From: Dehalococcoidia bacterium
Lineage (GTDB): Bacteria > Chloroflexota > Dehalococcoidia > UBA3495
NCBI GenBank assembly: GCA_030753265.1
Contig: JASMCQ010000092.1
Location: 1-62,640, forward strand
Reading direction: 5' to 3'
DNA: 62,640 nt
Below, one piece after another: positions 8,329 through 17,549 of the stretch (position 1 is its first letter; each line of letters opens with the position of its first letter). Position numbers and translations under genes: made by a program. Below the pieces are notes generated by a model, which saw only the letters and a program-made list of their open reading frames with translations, had not been told where the DNA came from and ran no database searches.

Positions 8329-9411
8329 ATGACCGATCGAGATAGACTGGTCAACTCCTTCTGCGAACTGGTGCGTATCGACAGCCCTTCCGACGAGGAA
8401 GAGGAGGTAGCGCTGCATCTGGTGGAACGGCTGCGCGGCCTTGGCTTTCAGGTGGACCGGGACGCCCATGGCAACGTGATCGCCTCCGAGCCGGGCGATG
8501 ATCCGTTGCTGCTCTCGGCCCACATGGATACGGTGGAACCGGGACGGGGCATCAAGCCCCAGGTATTGGGTGACCGGATCGAGTCGGACGGCACCACCAT
8601 CCTCGGAGGCGACTGCAAGGCAGGGGTGGCGTCGATCCTTGAAGCCTTGGAATCGCTGAAGGACCGGAACGAGGCCCGGCGCCCGGTCCAGGTGGTGTTG
8701 ACCCGGGGTGAGGAGATCGGCCTGGTGGGGGCCAGCAACCTGGACTATTCGATGATCCGGGCCCGAGAGGCGGTGGTCTTCGACGGCAACGGGCCGGTGA
8801 ACCACATCACCGGCGCCAGTCCCACCTACATGCGCTTCGACGTGACGGTCAAGGGGCGCGCCGCCCATGCCGGGGTGGAGCCGGAAAAGGGGCTCTCGGC
8901 CATCCGAATCGCCGCGGACATCATCGGGGAGTTGCCCCACGGCCGGCTCGACGAGGAAACCACCTTCAATGTCGGGATGATTTCCGGCGGGTCGGTGCGC
9001 AACGCGGTGCCGGCGGAGGCCACCTTCGGCGGTGAGTTCCGCAGCCGCAACACCGAGACGCTGGACCTGCTGCGAATGCAGGTGACCACCACCCTCGAGC
9101 AGGCGAGAAAGCGATACCAGGACGCCATCATCCATGAAGAGCTGGAGGTGATGTTCCACATGTACAACCTCAACCCCAATGATCCCATCGTCCGCCTGGT
9201 AACCGGGGTGATGGAGGAGATGCGCCTCAGCCCGAACATCCGGCCGTCCGGCGGCGGCACCGACGCCAACGCCATGCGGCTCAAAGGCATCGACTGCGTG
9301 GTGGTGGGGATGTCCACCAACGAGATGCACACGATCAAAGAGTACGTGGTCGTTCCCGACTTGGTGGACACCGCCAGGTTTTGCGAAAGGGTGATAACCG
9401 TCAAGGTCTAG
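8329..9411 (+). CDS. M20-family zinc metallopeptidase (PepT / ArgE-DapE type)
   Basis: This 360-residue protein is predicted to be a cytoplasmic dinuclear zinc hydrolase cleaving a peptide or N-acyl bond. Metal-binding and catalytic motifs of the family are visible in order: LLSAHMDTVEPG (first His and the Asp pair), GGDCKAGVASILEAL (bridging Asp), LTRGEEIGLVGA (catalytic Glu and metal Glu), then a dimerisation domain beginning VKGRAAHAGVEPEKG, and a late EMHTIKEYV bearing the last His. RPSGGGTDANAM near residue 305 is also typical of peptidase-T-like members. The substrate is not determined. Family members include tripeptidases and aminoacyl-amino-acid deacylases. AAAGGCGG lies upstream of the ATG. 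It is followed by repeats, then an aldolase on the same strand. Confidence 0.9.
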   Translation: MTDRDRLVNSFCELVRIDSPSDEEEEVALHLVERLRGLGFQVDRDAHGNVIASEPGDDPLLLSAHMDTVEPGRGIKPQVLGDRIESDGTTILGGDCKAGVASILEALESLKDRNEARRPVQVVLTRGEEIGLVGASNLDYSMIRAREAVVFDGNGPVNHITGASPTYMRFDVTVKGRAAHAGVEPEKGLSAIRIAADIIGELPHGRLDEETTFNVGMISGGSVRNAVPAEATFGGEFRSRNTETLDLLRMQVTTTLEQARKRYQDAIIHEELEVMFHMYNLNPNDPIVRLVTGVMEEMRLSPNIRPSGGGTDANAMRLKGIDCVVVGMSTNEMHTIKEYVVVPDLVDTARFCERVITVKV

Positions 9412-9450
9412 GCGCCTCTTCCCGGCCGGGAGAGGTACTCGCCCCAAAGC

Positions 9451-9512
9451 TGTCATTCCGAACAGCGAAGCGATACTGTCGTTCCGAATCAAGCGAAGAA
9501 TCTGGTGGTGGG
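9451..9512. repeat. interspersed repeat, family C (GTCATTCCGA...GAAGAATCT)
   Basis: Two degenerate copies of a TCATTCCGAA-AGCGAAGCGA unit follow one another, ending in GCGAAGAATCTGG. Related copies lie at 17820-18030, 32156-32350 and 57721-57780. The gap (9412-9652) otherwise contains no gene. Confidence 0.7.
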
Positions 9513-9652
9513 CTCCCGAGGGCGAGCGTGAACCCATCACACCGGTCCCCTCGCTCCACTTGGGATGACATCTTCCAGGGTACTTTTGAGGCGAGGCCGT
9601 CGGCAGGGGCAAGCCCGAAGGGCTATTCTCACAGGAAGGTCACGAGCGCGAA

Positions 9653-10435
9653 ATGAACGGTGCAGAGCTTAAAGCGAAGCTGACAGCCGGGGGCCGGGTC
9701 TACGGCACCATGCTGAGCATTCTGACGACCCCTCGCTGGGTTCCGATCCTCAGCGGGGTCGGCCTGGACTACGTGATCATCGACACCGAGCACAACCCCC
9801 GCAGCCGGGGCGAGCTGGGCGATTTACTGACCATGTTCAACACCACCGACATCGCGCCCCTCGTCCGCATCCCCATACCCGATTCCCACTACGTCACCAT
9901 GGCCATGGATGCCGGGGCCCAGGGCGTGCTGGCCCCCTACTGCGAACGGGTGGAGCAGGTGAAGGAGGTGGTGGGGGCGGCCAAATGGCGTCCCCTGAAG
10001 GGGGAGGCGGTGGCCCGCGTGGTAGAAACGGGCGAGCACGTGAGCGACGCTACCAGGGCCTATTTGGAGGACCGGAACCGGAACAGCGTAGCCATCATCG
10101 GCATCGAGAGCGTCGCGGCAGTCAACAACCTGGAGAAGATACTGGAGGTGCCCGGCATCGACGGTATCTTTGTCGGCCCCAATGACCTGAGCATCTCTCT
10201 GGGAATACCCGACCAGTACGACCGGCAAGAGTACCGCGACACCGTCAAACATGTCATCGATACCGCCGGGCTCAGGGGGGTCCCCGTGCTGGTGCACCAC
10301 CAAACGCCGGAGCTTGCCACCTTCTGGATGAGTCAGGGCGCCCGCTTCATCCTCCACAGCGCCGACCGCCGGGCGATGGCCGAGGGATTCCGCGCCGACT
10401 TCACCCGGTTGCGGGACTACGCCAAAGAGCTTTAG
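9653..10435 (+). CDS. HpcH/HpaI family aldolase/citrate lyase
   Basis: This 260-residue class II aldolase belongs to the HpaI group, whose members cleave 4-hydroxy-2-oxo acids to pyruvate plus an aldehyde using a divalent metal. Typical motifs are DYVIIDTEHNPR (about 39-50), PLVRIPIPD with the catalytic arginine, MDAGAQGVLAPYC, the metal-binding glutamate in IIGIES and aspartate in FVGPNDLSISLG. The length matches the family. AGGAAGG stands about 12 bases before the ATG. It precedes a MaoC-like gene by 200 bases on the same strand. The substrate is unknown. The high conservation of the active site argues for an active enzyme. Confidence 0.92.
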   Translation: MNGAELKAKLTAGGRVYGTMLSILTTPRWVPILSGVGLDYVIIDTEHNPRSRGELGDLLTMFNTTDIAPLVRIPIPDSHYVTMAMDAGAQGVLAPYCERVEQVKEVVGAAKWRPLKGEAVARVVETGEHVSDATRAYLEDRNRNSVAIIGIESVAAVNNLEKILEVPGIDGIFVGPNDLSISLGIPDQYDRQEYRDTVKHVIDTAGLRGVPVLVHHQTPELATFWMSQGARFILHSADRRAMAEGFRADFTRLRDYAKEL

Positions 10436-10636
10436 CCGCAATTGCCCCAGGCGGTAGGGCACGGAAGCCTCTCTCGATCGAGCCCCCGGGGTGACGGCCC
10501 GGATTCCAAGCCATTCAGGGCACACTGTAATAGGGGAATTTTGGGTTCGCGGCCGCTGGCTTCCGGGTGGAGAATTCTTGACGGTCCAGGCATCCTGGAC
10601 CGGGGTGGCGCGGCAGCGCCGAAAAGGAGATGGGTC

Positions 10637-11509
10637 ATGCCAAACAGACGTTACGGTGAACTGGTTCCGGGCTACGAGCTTCCCGAGTTCCAGCTCAAGA
10701 TCAAGAACACCTCGGATAGCGGCATCCACGACGACGCCACGGCGAGCGGTTACGGCTACAAAGGCGGCCTGGTTCCAGGCAATACGATATACTCCTACAT
10801 GTCTCGAGGCCTGGTGGGCTACTTCGGCAGTGCCTGGCTCGCCTCGGGCCAATTGCAGGTCCGGTTCGCCCGGCCACTCTATGAGGGAGAGGATATGACC
10901 TGCAAGTACGTGGTGACGGAGCGGGTTGAGGAAGCCGCCGGAGAGCGGGTCCTTTTCGACTTTACGGCGGAAAACGGTGGAGGTGAATCGTGCGCGCGCG
11001 GTTCGGGAAGCCTCCTCCTGGGAGAGAGCCCGGCCGCGCCCGAGGAACTGCCCTTCGTAGCCGCGGCCCGACGGGGGAACTTGCCGGAAATACCCATGAT
11101 CACGCCGGGCAACGTTGCCTTGAACCTGGCCTTCGAGCCCGAGCGTATAGAGGACTCCACCGAATCCAATGATGCCTACATCGTCCGGGTCAGCGACCCT
11201 CTGCCCATCTACCAACGCCTCATGCATCCAGGATGCCTGCTGCGATGGACTACCCTCGCCGAGAAAGCGCTGCGGGAACGGCCGGGCTCCCCGGATTTGG
11301 GCCCCGCGATGCATACCGCCTACAAGGTGGAGAATTTTGGGCCAGCTCTAGCGGGACGGCCGTACACCGTCTACGGTACTTTCATCGAGGACTACAACCG
11401 CAAGGGGCACGATTACTACACCACGGACACCATCATATGTGACGAGCTATCAGGGCCCGTGGCCCGGGTGCAGATGACAACGATCTATCACCTCAAGCCG
11501 AAAGAGTAG
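10637..11509 (+). CDS. MaoC/hot-dog fold dehydratase-like protein
   Basis: This 290-residue protein opens with a MaoC-like region: about 35-50 reads DDATASGYGYKGGLVPGNTIYSYM, where the family shows a D---A---G---P motif. It continues with FARPLYEGEDMTCKYVV, the second strand typical of hot-dog dehydratases. A second, more divergent half spans about 170-288 and carries FIEDYNRKGHDYYTTDTII, so it is probably a double hot-dog protein. Such proteins hydrate or dehydrate CoA thioesters, but the active-site Asp/His pair is not certain here. The start at 10637 is chosen because AAAGGAGA lies 7-8 bases upstream; an in-frame start at 10442 would add unrelated sequence. It may act with the aldolase next to it. 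Confidence 0.72.
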   Translation: MPNRRYGELVPGYELPEFQLKIKNTSDSGIHDDATASGYGYKGGLVPGNTIYSYMSRGLVGYFGSAWLASGQLQVRFARPLYEGEDMTCKYVVTERVEEAAGERVLFDFTAENGGGESCARGSGSLLLGESPAAPEELPFVAAARRGNLPEIPMITPGNVALNLAFEPERIEDSTESNDAYIVRVSDPLPIYQRLMHPGCLLRWTTLAEKALRERPGSPDLGPAMHTAYKVENFGPALAGRPYTVYGTFIEDYNRKGHDYYTTDTIICDELSGPVARVQMTTIYHLKPKE

Positions 11510-11592
11510 CGACGGGGGCTTAGTAGTCTATCACTCGCAAGGGCATAACATGACACGCGGTCAAGCACAAATGTGTCCCACATATAACTGCA

Positions 11593-11871
11593 ATGGCCAC
11601 TAGGACGGTCATACATCTTAGCAAGAACAACAGCTCGTGGGACCCCGTTAGCCAAGGACTGTGGGTTACCAAGACTGACGTGGTCGAGCTTCATCGGTGC
11701 GCTTACCGAGTGTTCTTAGCCCACCAACAACGTCGTCCCTATTCCGAATATCTCACCAAACCAGTACAGCAGTTGCTCTCGCTGGGCATCAGCACCGAAG
11801 AACGTGTTGTGTCTCAGACAGTCGGCCATCTCGAGCATAAGCATCGATTTGCCACCGCAATTGCCATGTGA
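11593..11871 (+). pseudogene. probable N-terminal fragment of a RecB-like (PD-(D/E)XK) nuclease
   Basis: A 92-codon frame in the gap 11510-11945 reads GLWVTKTDVVELHRCAYRVFL, then LLSLGISTEERVVSQTV. This resembles the start of RecB-like putative nucleases of the TM0106 type, which begin with a T-SDL---L-CP pattern and have a later G---E--VV element. Full-length members have several hundred residues; here the frame ends at TGA after the N-terminal part and nothing downstream continues it. There is no ribosome site upstream of the ATG, and base composition is less GC-rich than in neighbours. It reads as a gene remnant rather than a working gene. The rest of the gap shows nothing. Confidence 0.4.
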
Positions 11872-11945
11872 CCCACTGGGAAAGCAACTCGGACTGCAGA
11901 CGCAAGAGGGCATGGGACACAGGCTGACCGCTGCCGCCTTGACCG

Positions 11946-13100
11946 CTACTTCGTCAGGATGTGCACGGTGGTCACGTCGCCCGCCCCGGAGCACTGGGCT
12001 AGGCCCACCTTTGGGTTGCCCACCTGTCGCGGTCCGGCTTCCTGCCGCAGCTGGGTGACGGTCTCGTGGATCATCCGGATGCCGGTGGCGCCAAAGGGGT
12101 GGCCCATGGCCAACAGCCCGCCGTCGGTATTAGTGGGAATGTCCCCGGAGAGGGCCGTTCGACCCTCCACGGTGGCCTGCCACGCCTGGCCGAAGGGGAC
12201 CAGGTGCAGGGATTCAAGCTGTTGCAGCTCGCCGATGGTGGCGGCGTCGTGGACCTGCACCAGGTCCACGTCCTCCGGCCCGAGGCCGCTCATCTCGTAG
12301 GCTTCCAGGGCCGCGGGCTCGGTCCGGTAGGGGCTGAACGCCGAGTGGTCGCTGCCCCGGCCGTTGTAGCTGCCGGAGCGCAGCACCGCCGCGGTCACGC
12401 GGACGGCCCGTTCCTTGGCTACTCCGTAGCGGTCCATGGAGTCCGCGGCGCACAGGACGGCGGCGGCGGCGCCCTCGCTGGTGGGACAGCACTGGAATAG
12501 AGTCAGGGGATCGGAGATCAGGCGCGAGCCCAGGACCTGCTCCAGGGTGTGGGTCTCTTTTCGGTGGGCGTAGGGGTTGAGGGCGCCGTTCTGCCGGGCC
12601 TTCACCGACACCTGGGCCAGGGCGGAGGCCGGCGCGCCCGTATCCTCCATGTAGCGGCGCATCCGCAGGGCATACCCGGCCATCATGTGGTCCCCGCCGA
12701 TGTAGCGCTCCGGACTATCCTCGGCGGTCACGGTGACCGGCCCCCGGGGCACTTTCTCGGCCCCAAAGGCCAGCGCCAGGTCGAACACCCCGCTGGCGAC
12801 GCCCCAGTAGGCCTGCCAGAAGGCGGTGGACCCGCTGGAGCAGGCGTTTTCCACGTTGATTATGGGTATCCCGGTCAGGCCCAGCTTTCCCAGGGCGGTT
12901 TCCCCCACCGACATTCCGTGGTAGTAGACGTGGCCGAAGTAAGCCACCGGGATGTCCTTCCAGCGGACCTCCGCATCCTTGAGGGCGGCTACCACCGCCT
13001 CCAACGCCAATGCGGCCAAGTCTTTGCTCGGAAACCTGCCGAAGGGGTGCAAGCCTACTCCGGCGACCATCACCTCGCGGCCTGGGCGGAACTGGGTCAC
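11946..13100 (-). CDS. thiolase-family protein (SCP-x / lipid-transfer type acetyl-CoA acyltransferase)
   Basis: This 384-residue thiolase cleaves or condenses a 3-ketoacyl-CoA. The nucleophile C87 is in VENACSSGSTAFW, the C-terminal histidine is in AMGHPFGATGIRM, and the second cysteine is in AQCSGAGD near the end. The sequence type (short N-terminus, NACSSGS, VQVHDAATIGELQ) is that of SCP-x-like thiolases, which typically work with a DUF35 partner. The start is a GTG at 13098-13100 with GAGGAGG 7 bases upstream. It lies 19 bases downstream of the DUF35 gene, so the two form an operon. In steroid-degrading bacteria such pairs cleave side chains. Here the substrate is unknown. Confidence 0.93.
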   Translation of the reverse strand: MTQFRPGREVMVAGVGLHPFGRFPSKDLAALALEAVVAALKDAEVRWKDIPVAYFGHVYYHGMSVGETALGKLGLTGIPIINVENACSSGSTAFWQAYWGVASGVFDLALAFGAEKVPRGPVTVTAEDSPERYIGGDHMMAGYALRMRRYMEDTGAPASALAQVSVKARQNGALNPYAHRKETHTLEQVLGSRLISDPLTLFQCCPTSEGAAAAVLCAADSMDRYGVAKERAVRVTAAVLRSGSYNGRGSDHSAFSPYRTEPAALEAYEMSGLGPEDVDLVQVHDAATIGELQQLESLHLVPFGQAWQATVEGRTALSGDIPTNTDGGLLAMGHPFGATGIRMIHETVTQLRQEAGPRQVGNPKVGLAQCSGAGDVTTVHILTK

Positions 13101-13119
13101 GGCATTGCCTCCTCGGTGA

Positions 13120-13536
13120 TCAGGGCGAATCCTGCGCCGGCCGCCACTTGTAGACCGCCCTTTCGGTGTCTCCCTCGCCGGCCTTAACGGGCTGCAGGGC
13201 TAGTTCGACCGCCATCCCGATTCTCAGGGCGGTTTCCGGGCAGTCAATCAGCTCGGCCAGCACCTGGGGGCCCTCGGGCAGTTCGACCTGTCCCAAGACG
13301 TAGGGAACCGGCCCCGGCCAACCTGGCGACGGAACCCGAACCACGGTGTAGCTGTACAGGGTCCCCTGCTTGCTCAGCTCGACCGGCTCCAACTCGACTG
13401 AGGTACACCCCTGGCAGTAGGTTGCCGGCCCGAAGACGTGGCCCCCGCAGTCCCGGCAGCGGAACCCCAGGAGGACACCCTGGGTCCCCTCTTCGTTGGT
13501 GAGCTTCAAGCGGTTGATGTCGACGGAAACAGGCAT
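13120..13536 (-). CDS. Zn-ribbon / OB-fold DUF35 protein, thiolase partner
   Basis: This 138-residue protein has a rubredoxin-like zinc ribbon with two CxxC pairs (CRDC at about 27-30 and CQGC at about 41-44), followed by an OB-fold domain (about 55-130). This is the DUF35 architecture of proteins that bind SCP-x-like thiolases or help hold CoA substrates. It is first in the two-gene leftward operon, directly upstream of the thiolase. AAAGGAGA lies about 10 bases before the ATG. Its probable job is to form a complex with the thiolase. Known relatives have no catalysis of their own. Confidence 0.9.
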   Translation of the reverse strand: MPVSVDINRLKLTNEEGTQGVLLGFRCRDCGGHVFGPATYCQGCTSVELEPVELSKQGTLYSYTVVRVPSPGWPGPVPYVLGQVELPEGPQVLAELIDCPETALRIGMAVELALQPVKAGEGDTERAVYKWRPAQDSP

Positions 13537-13761
13537 AGGCTTGGCGGTCTCCTTTGCGCTGGGAATTTCAGCTTAAACCGGCCGCTGGGGAGTGTCAACC
13601 CGGGTTTCCGACCCCCATTGACCAGCTTTGTCCCACATGGTAGGTTTGGGGTTGCCGAAAAAGCGCTAGTCCGCAGCTTCACGACGCCACGGAGGCTACA
13701 TGGTTTCTCGGTGTCCCCCTGTCTCTGTGGCCAAATGTATTATTGGCTGGCAGGAACCGGT

Positions 13762-15405
13762 ATGAGCGACGCGACGGCGCCCGTGGCTTCCGGGGGTGGA
13801 AGCTCCTGGGAAATGACCCTGGGAGAGTTCCTGGACCTGGCGGTTGCCCGGAGCCCGGACAAGCTCTGCCTGGAAATCTCCGGACAGAGTTTTACCTACG
13901 CCCAGCTATGGCGGAAGGCGCTGGAAACCGCCGGCATGTTCCAGTCGATGGGCGTTGGAAAGGGAGATAGGGTATGCCTTCTCCTGCCCAACTGTCCCGA
14001 GTTCCTATTCTGCTGGTTCGGCTTGTCGGCCCTGGGCGCCATCAGCATACCCATCAACACCGCCTACAAGCGGGACGAGACGGCCTACATCCTGAACGAC
14101 GCCGGCGCCAAGGCCCTGGTTGCCCACGACTCGTTGCTGGACGTGGCCCGGCAGGCGGCCCTTCTCGCCTCCAGCGTGCAATACCGGCTGGTGGTTGGAG
14201 GCGATCCCGCGATACAACAGGAGGAACCGGGCTGGACCGGTTTCTCTGACGCCTTGTCGAAATCCGACGTGCCGGCGGCGCGGCCGGAGGTCTCTCCGCA
14301 AGATATCTCGATGCTGGTGTACACGTCGGGCACCACCGGCAACCCCAAAGGGGTCATGGTGACCCATCAAATGTATGTGGCCGCCGGCCAGGGGTTCGCC
14401 CATTGGACCCAGGCCAATCCCGAGGACCGGTTCTTCACCTGCCTGCCCTACTACCACGCCAACATCCAGTACTACTCCACCATGGGGTCTCTGGCGGCAG
14501 GGGCCACATTAGTAGTGGCCGACCGGTTCAGCGCCTCCCGCTTCTGGGGCCAGGTCCGGGAAGCCAGGGCGACCGTTGTCAACTTCATCGGCATGATGAT
14601 GCCGGTGCTGGCCAAGCAGCCCGAGTCGCCCGCCGACCGGCAGAACTCGGTCCGGCTATTCTACGGTTCCCCCGCAGCCTCTCCCGAGTTTCTGGAGGTC
14701 TTCCAGGAAAGGTTCGGCACCAACATCATCGTCGGCTTCGGCATGACCGAGACCTGCTTCGGCACCATCGAACGCATCGGAGAGCCGCGCCGCCCCCGCT
14801 CGTCGGGGCAGGCGCGGCAGCACCCCGACCCTAGCTTCGTCAACCAGGTACGCCTATCTGACCCCGAAACCGGCGTCGCGGTGGGCCTCAACGCCGTGGG
14901 CGAGATCACCATCAAGAACCCGGCGGTGATGCCCGGCTACTGGCGCAACGAGGAGCAGACGCGCTTGGCCCTGCGCGATGGCTGGCTTTACACCGGAGAC
15001 TTGGGCTGGATGGACGAGGGCGGCTTCCTCTACTTCGTCGACCGGAAGAAGGACATCATCCGGCGGAGAGGCGAGAACATCTCCTCCCAAGAGGTAGAGA
15101 ACGTGATCAAGCGCCTCCCCGACGTTCTGGACTGCGCGGTTTTGGCCGTTCCCTCGGAGCTGGGGGAAGACGAGGTCAAGGTTTACGTGGTGCCCAGGCC
15201 CGGCACCACTGTCAAGCCGGAGGATGTGGTCTATTGGTGCGCCGAACACCTGGCCTACTTCAAGGTCCCCCGGTACGTGGAGATGCGGGACGACCTGCCC
15301 CACACCCCCAGCCTCCGGGTTCGCAAAGACCTGTTGCGACAGGAGCGGGAAGACCTCATTAAGGGCTGCTTTGACCGGGAGGCGGCCGGGATTCGCCTTC
15401 GCTGA
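13762..15405 (+). CDS. AMP-dependent acyl-CoA synthetase/ligase
   Basis: This 547-residue enzyme activates a carboxylic acid with ATP to an acyl adenylate and then a CoA thioester. The ATP-binding loop is TSGTTGNPKG (about 193-202). FYGSPAAS, GFGMTETCFGT, DGWLYTGDLGWMD and the hinge DRKKDIIRRRGENIS complete the ANL signature. Near the end, where a catalytic lysine is expected in the form GKVLK, the sequence reads LRVRKDLLRQE, so the lysine context is atypical, although a lysine is present. The start at 13762 follows a TATTAT at 13738-13743. A much longer in-frame start would overlap the DUF35 gene on the other strand and add no conserved sequence. The acid substrate is unknown; crotonase and beta-HAD genes follow. 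Confidence 0.92.
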   Translation: MSDATAPVASGGGSSWEMTLGEFLDLAVARSPDKLCLEISGQSFTYAQLWRKALETAGMFQSMGVGKGDRVCLLLPNCPEFLFCWFGLSALGAISIPINTAYKRDETAYILNDAGAKALVAHDSLLDVARQAALLASSVQYRLVVGGDPAIQQEEPGWTGFSDALSKSDVPAARPEVSPQDISMLVYTSGTTGNPKGVMVTHQMYVAAGQGFAHWTQANPEDRFFTCLPYYHANIQYYSTMGSLAAGATLVVADRFSASRFWGQVREARATVVNFIGMMMPVLAKQPESPADRQNSVRLFYGSPAASPEFLEVFQERFGTNIIVGFGMTETCFGTIERIGEPRRPRSSGQARQHPDPSFVNQVRLSDPETGVAVGLNAVGEITIKNPAVMPGYWRNEEQTRLALRDGWLYTGDLGWMDEGGFLYFVDRKKDIIRRRGENISSQEVENVIKRLPDVLDCAVLAVPSELGEDEVKVYVVPRPGTTVKPEDVVYWCAEHLAYFKVPRYVEMRDDLPHTPSLRVRKDLLRQEREDLIKGCFDREAAGIRLR

Positions 15406-15417
15406 GCCGATCGTGCC

Positions 15418-15490
15418 GCCTTCAGCCACCCTCGGACAACCCGGCTCGGCAGGCGCCCAGCGGCGGCTACTGGCTGAAAGCTGATCGCAG
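15418..15490. repeat. heptamer-type (RTCAGCN) repeat pair
   Basis: TTCAGCC at the left and GGCTGAAAGCTGA at 15472-15484 are inverted relatives of the iterated RTCAGCN / NGCTGAY unit found at many gene boundaries in this window. The rest of the gap before the crotonase is unremarkable apart from its GGAGGA ribosome site. Confidence 0.5.
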
Positions 15491-15557
15491 ACCGCTCCGA
15501 GCGCGAACCTGCCGGAGCGACTAGAAAGAAAAGAGAAGTACCTGAAGGAGGAAGGAA

Positions 15558-16367
15558 ATGCCTGACTACAGCTATGAGACCCTTCTGGTGGAGAAGACAG
15601 ACAATATCCTGACCATCACGCTGAACCGCCCGGAGCGCCTCAACGCGATCAATGAAACCATGCACCACGAGCTGGAAAACGTGTTTGCCGCGGTTGGCGT
15701 GGACCCGGAGATATGCGCCGTGGTGGTGACGGGGTCCGGCCGGGGCTTTTGCTCCGGCGGCGACGTCCGGGCCATGGACGAAAGGGGCGGCGCCATCGCC
15801 CTCGCGAACCGGCCCCTGGGCGCCGTCTCCCAGAGCGGCCGGCGCCTCTTCCACAACATGCTGTGGGTGGAGCAGCCGGTGATATGCGCCCTCAACGGCG
15901 TGGCCGCCGGCCTCGGGGCGACCATCGCCCTGTTCTGCGACATCGTCTACGCCTCGGACCGGGCCCGGATCGGCGACACCCACGTCCGCGCCGGACTGGT
16001 GGCGGGCGACGGCGGCGCGGTCGTCTGGCCCCTGCTCATCGGCATGTCAAAAGCCAAGGAATTGCTCATGACCGGAGACATCATCGATGCCCAGGAAGCG
16101 GAGCGCATCGGGCTGATCAACAAGGTAGTCCCCCACGATGAGTTGATGGAGACCGTCATGGAGCTGGCCCAACGCCTGGCCTCCGGCCCCGCCCTCGCCG
16201 TGCGGGCTACCAAGCACACGCTGAACAAGAAGCTGTGGAATGACCTCAATCTGATGCTGGACCTGGGCCTGTCCTTGGAGGAGCGAAGCTCTCGCCATGA
16301 GGACCACAAGGAAGCGGCCCGGGCCTTCGTGGAGAAGAGGACTCCCACGTACAAGGGGACGATCTAG
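15558..16367 (+). CDS. enoyl-CoA hydratase/isomerase (crotonase) family protein
   Basis: This 269-residue crotonase has clear fold motifs: LTITLNRPERLNAIN (about 15-31), VTGSGRGFCSGGDV (56-69, the oxyanion hole), NGVAAGLGATIALFCD, and the C-terminal trimerisation helices. The two catalytic glutamates of classical hydratases are absent: GLGATIALF has Thr where Glu is expected, and GDTHVRAGLVAG has His in place of the second. It therefore probably catalyses another crotonase reaction (isomerisation, hydrolysis or C-C cleavage) rather than simple hydration. A very strong GGAGGA ribosome site precedes the ATG. It lies between the acyl-CoA ligase and a beta-hydroxyacid dehydrogenase on the same strand. 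Confidence 0.92.
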   Translation: MPDYSYETLLVEKTDNILTITLNRPERLNAINETMHHELENVFAAVGVDPEICAVVVTGSGRGFCSGGDVRAMDERGGAIALANRPLGAVSQSGRRLFHNMLWVEQPVICALNGVAAGLGATIALFCDIVYASDRARIGDTHVRAGLVAGDGGAVVWPLLIGMSKAKELLMTGDIIDAQEAERIGLINKVVPHDELMETVMELAQRLASGPALAVRATKHTLNKKLWNDLNLMLDLGLSLEERSSRHEDHKEAARAFVEKRTPTYKGTI

Positions 16368-16545
16368 CCGTCAGTTAGGATGCACCGGCTCATCGCCCGC
16401 CCGGCCCGGTCTACGAGCGCTCCGGAACGGGTGGTGGGAAAACCGGGTGTCGAATAGTGAATCGGCCAATTTTACGGCGGACTCCGCGCGGTTCGTGGAT
16501 TTGAGGTAACCCAGGCGGAGGCGCCCGCGAAATAGAGGAGACGAT

Positions 16546-17496
16546 ATGGAAACCGTTGGGTTTATCGGCCTGGGGAATATGGGGGGCGGAATGGCCGCCA
16601 ATATCCAGAAGGCAGGGTACCCCATGGTGGTCTACGACCTCCGCGAGGAGGCCACCCGGCCTTTCCTGGAGAATGGGGCCCGCCTGGCTAACTCTCCTTC
16701 AGAGATCGCCGGACTCTGTGACGTCGTTCTTACGTCGTTGCCCGGACCCCGGGAAGTGGAGGAGGTGGCCGTCGGACGGGAGGGGTTGCTGGAGGCGATC
16801 AAGCCGGGCGCAATATTCATCGAGCTTTCCACCAGCCGTCCGACGCTCATTCGGGAGATCGAGCCCCGGTTCCGGCAGAAGGGCGCCCACGTGCTGGACG
16901 CGCCCATCAGCGGCGGCAAGACCGGGGCGGCGTCCGGGAATCTGGCGGTAATGGTGGGTGGTGAGCGGGAGGTGTTTGACCGAATGAAACCCTTGCTGGA
17001 CTCCTTCGGTGACAAGGTGTTCTATGCCGGGGAGATCGGCGCCGGCAGCGTGGCCAAGCTGGTCCACAACATGATCGGCCATGGGGTGAAGCAGGCCATC
17101 GCCGAAGGGATGACCCTCGGCGTCAAGGCCGGCGTGGACGCTGAGGCCCTCTGGGAGTGCGTGCGCCGAGGCTCGCTGGGCCGAATGCGCGTTCTCCACG
17201 AGGGAATTGCCAAGACGATGTTCCGTGGCGAGTACGAGCCGCCCAGCTTCGCGCTGGCCCTGTCGCGCAAAGACATCGGGCTGGCGACCGAGTTGGGCCG
17301 GGAGTTCAACGTGCCGATGCCGGTGGCCAACCTCGCCGAACAGATCGTCGTACAAGCCCTGAACCGGGGATGGGGCGACCTGGACAGCAGCGCCACCTTC
17401 ATGCTTCAGGAGGAGAGCGCCGGCGTAGAGGTGCGGGCGCCGCACGTGGACCCAGCAAAGGCGGGCCGGTTCATCTCGACCAACCCCGACGCCTGA
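16546..17496 (+). CDS. beta-hydroxyacid dehydrogenase (3-hydroxyisobutyrate dehydrogenase family)
   Basis: This 316-residue NAD(P)-dependent oxidoreductase has the N-terminal dinucleotide-binding motif GFIGLGNMGGGMA (about 5-17), the substrate-binding DAPISGGKTGAASG, and the catalytic lysine in GAGSVAKLVHNM (about 167-178). All are standard for the family, which oxidises 3-hydroxyisobutyrate, tartronate semialdehyde and similar acids. GAGGAGA lies 5 bases before the ATG. It ends a run of plus-strand catabolic genes. The exact substrate is open. Confidence 0.93.
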   Translation: METVGFIGLGNMGGGMAANIQKAGYPMVVYDLREEATRPFLENGARLANSPSEIAGLCDVVLTSLPGPREVEEVAVGREGLLEAIKPGAIFIELSTSRPTLIREIEPRFRQKGAHVLDAPISGGKTGAASGNLAVMVGGEREVFDRMKPLLDSFGDKVFYAGEIGAGSVAKLVHNMIGHGVKQAIAEGMTLGVKAGVDAEALWECVRRGSLGRMRVLHEGIAKTMFRGEYEPPSFALALSRKDIGLATELGREFNVPMPVANLAEQIVVQALNRGWGDLDSSATFMLQEESAGVEVRAPHVDPAKAGRFISTNPDA

Positions 17497-17549
17497 GCGC
17501 TCCGGTCACTCGCCCCGGCCCATCAGCTCCAAAAAGGCCGATCACGCTC

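Noticed and set aside
8119..9612. 497-codon open frame on the minus strand
   Set aside because: Antisense to the M20 peptidase, with a His- and Gly-rich translation typical of shadows.
11716..11994. 92-codon minus-strand frame with GNCGGKSMLML, looking like a P-loop
   Set aside because: It overlaps both the RecB-like fragment and the end of the thiolase gene, and no Walker B or other NTPase motif follows.
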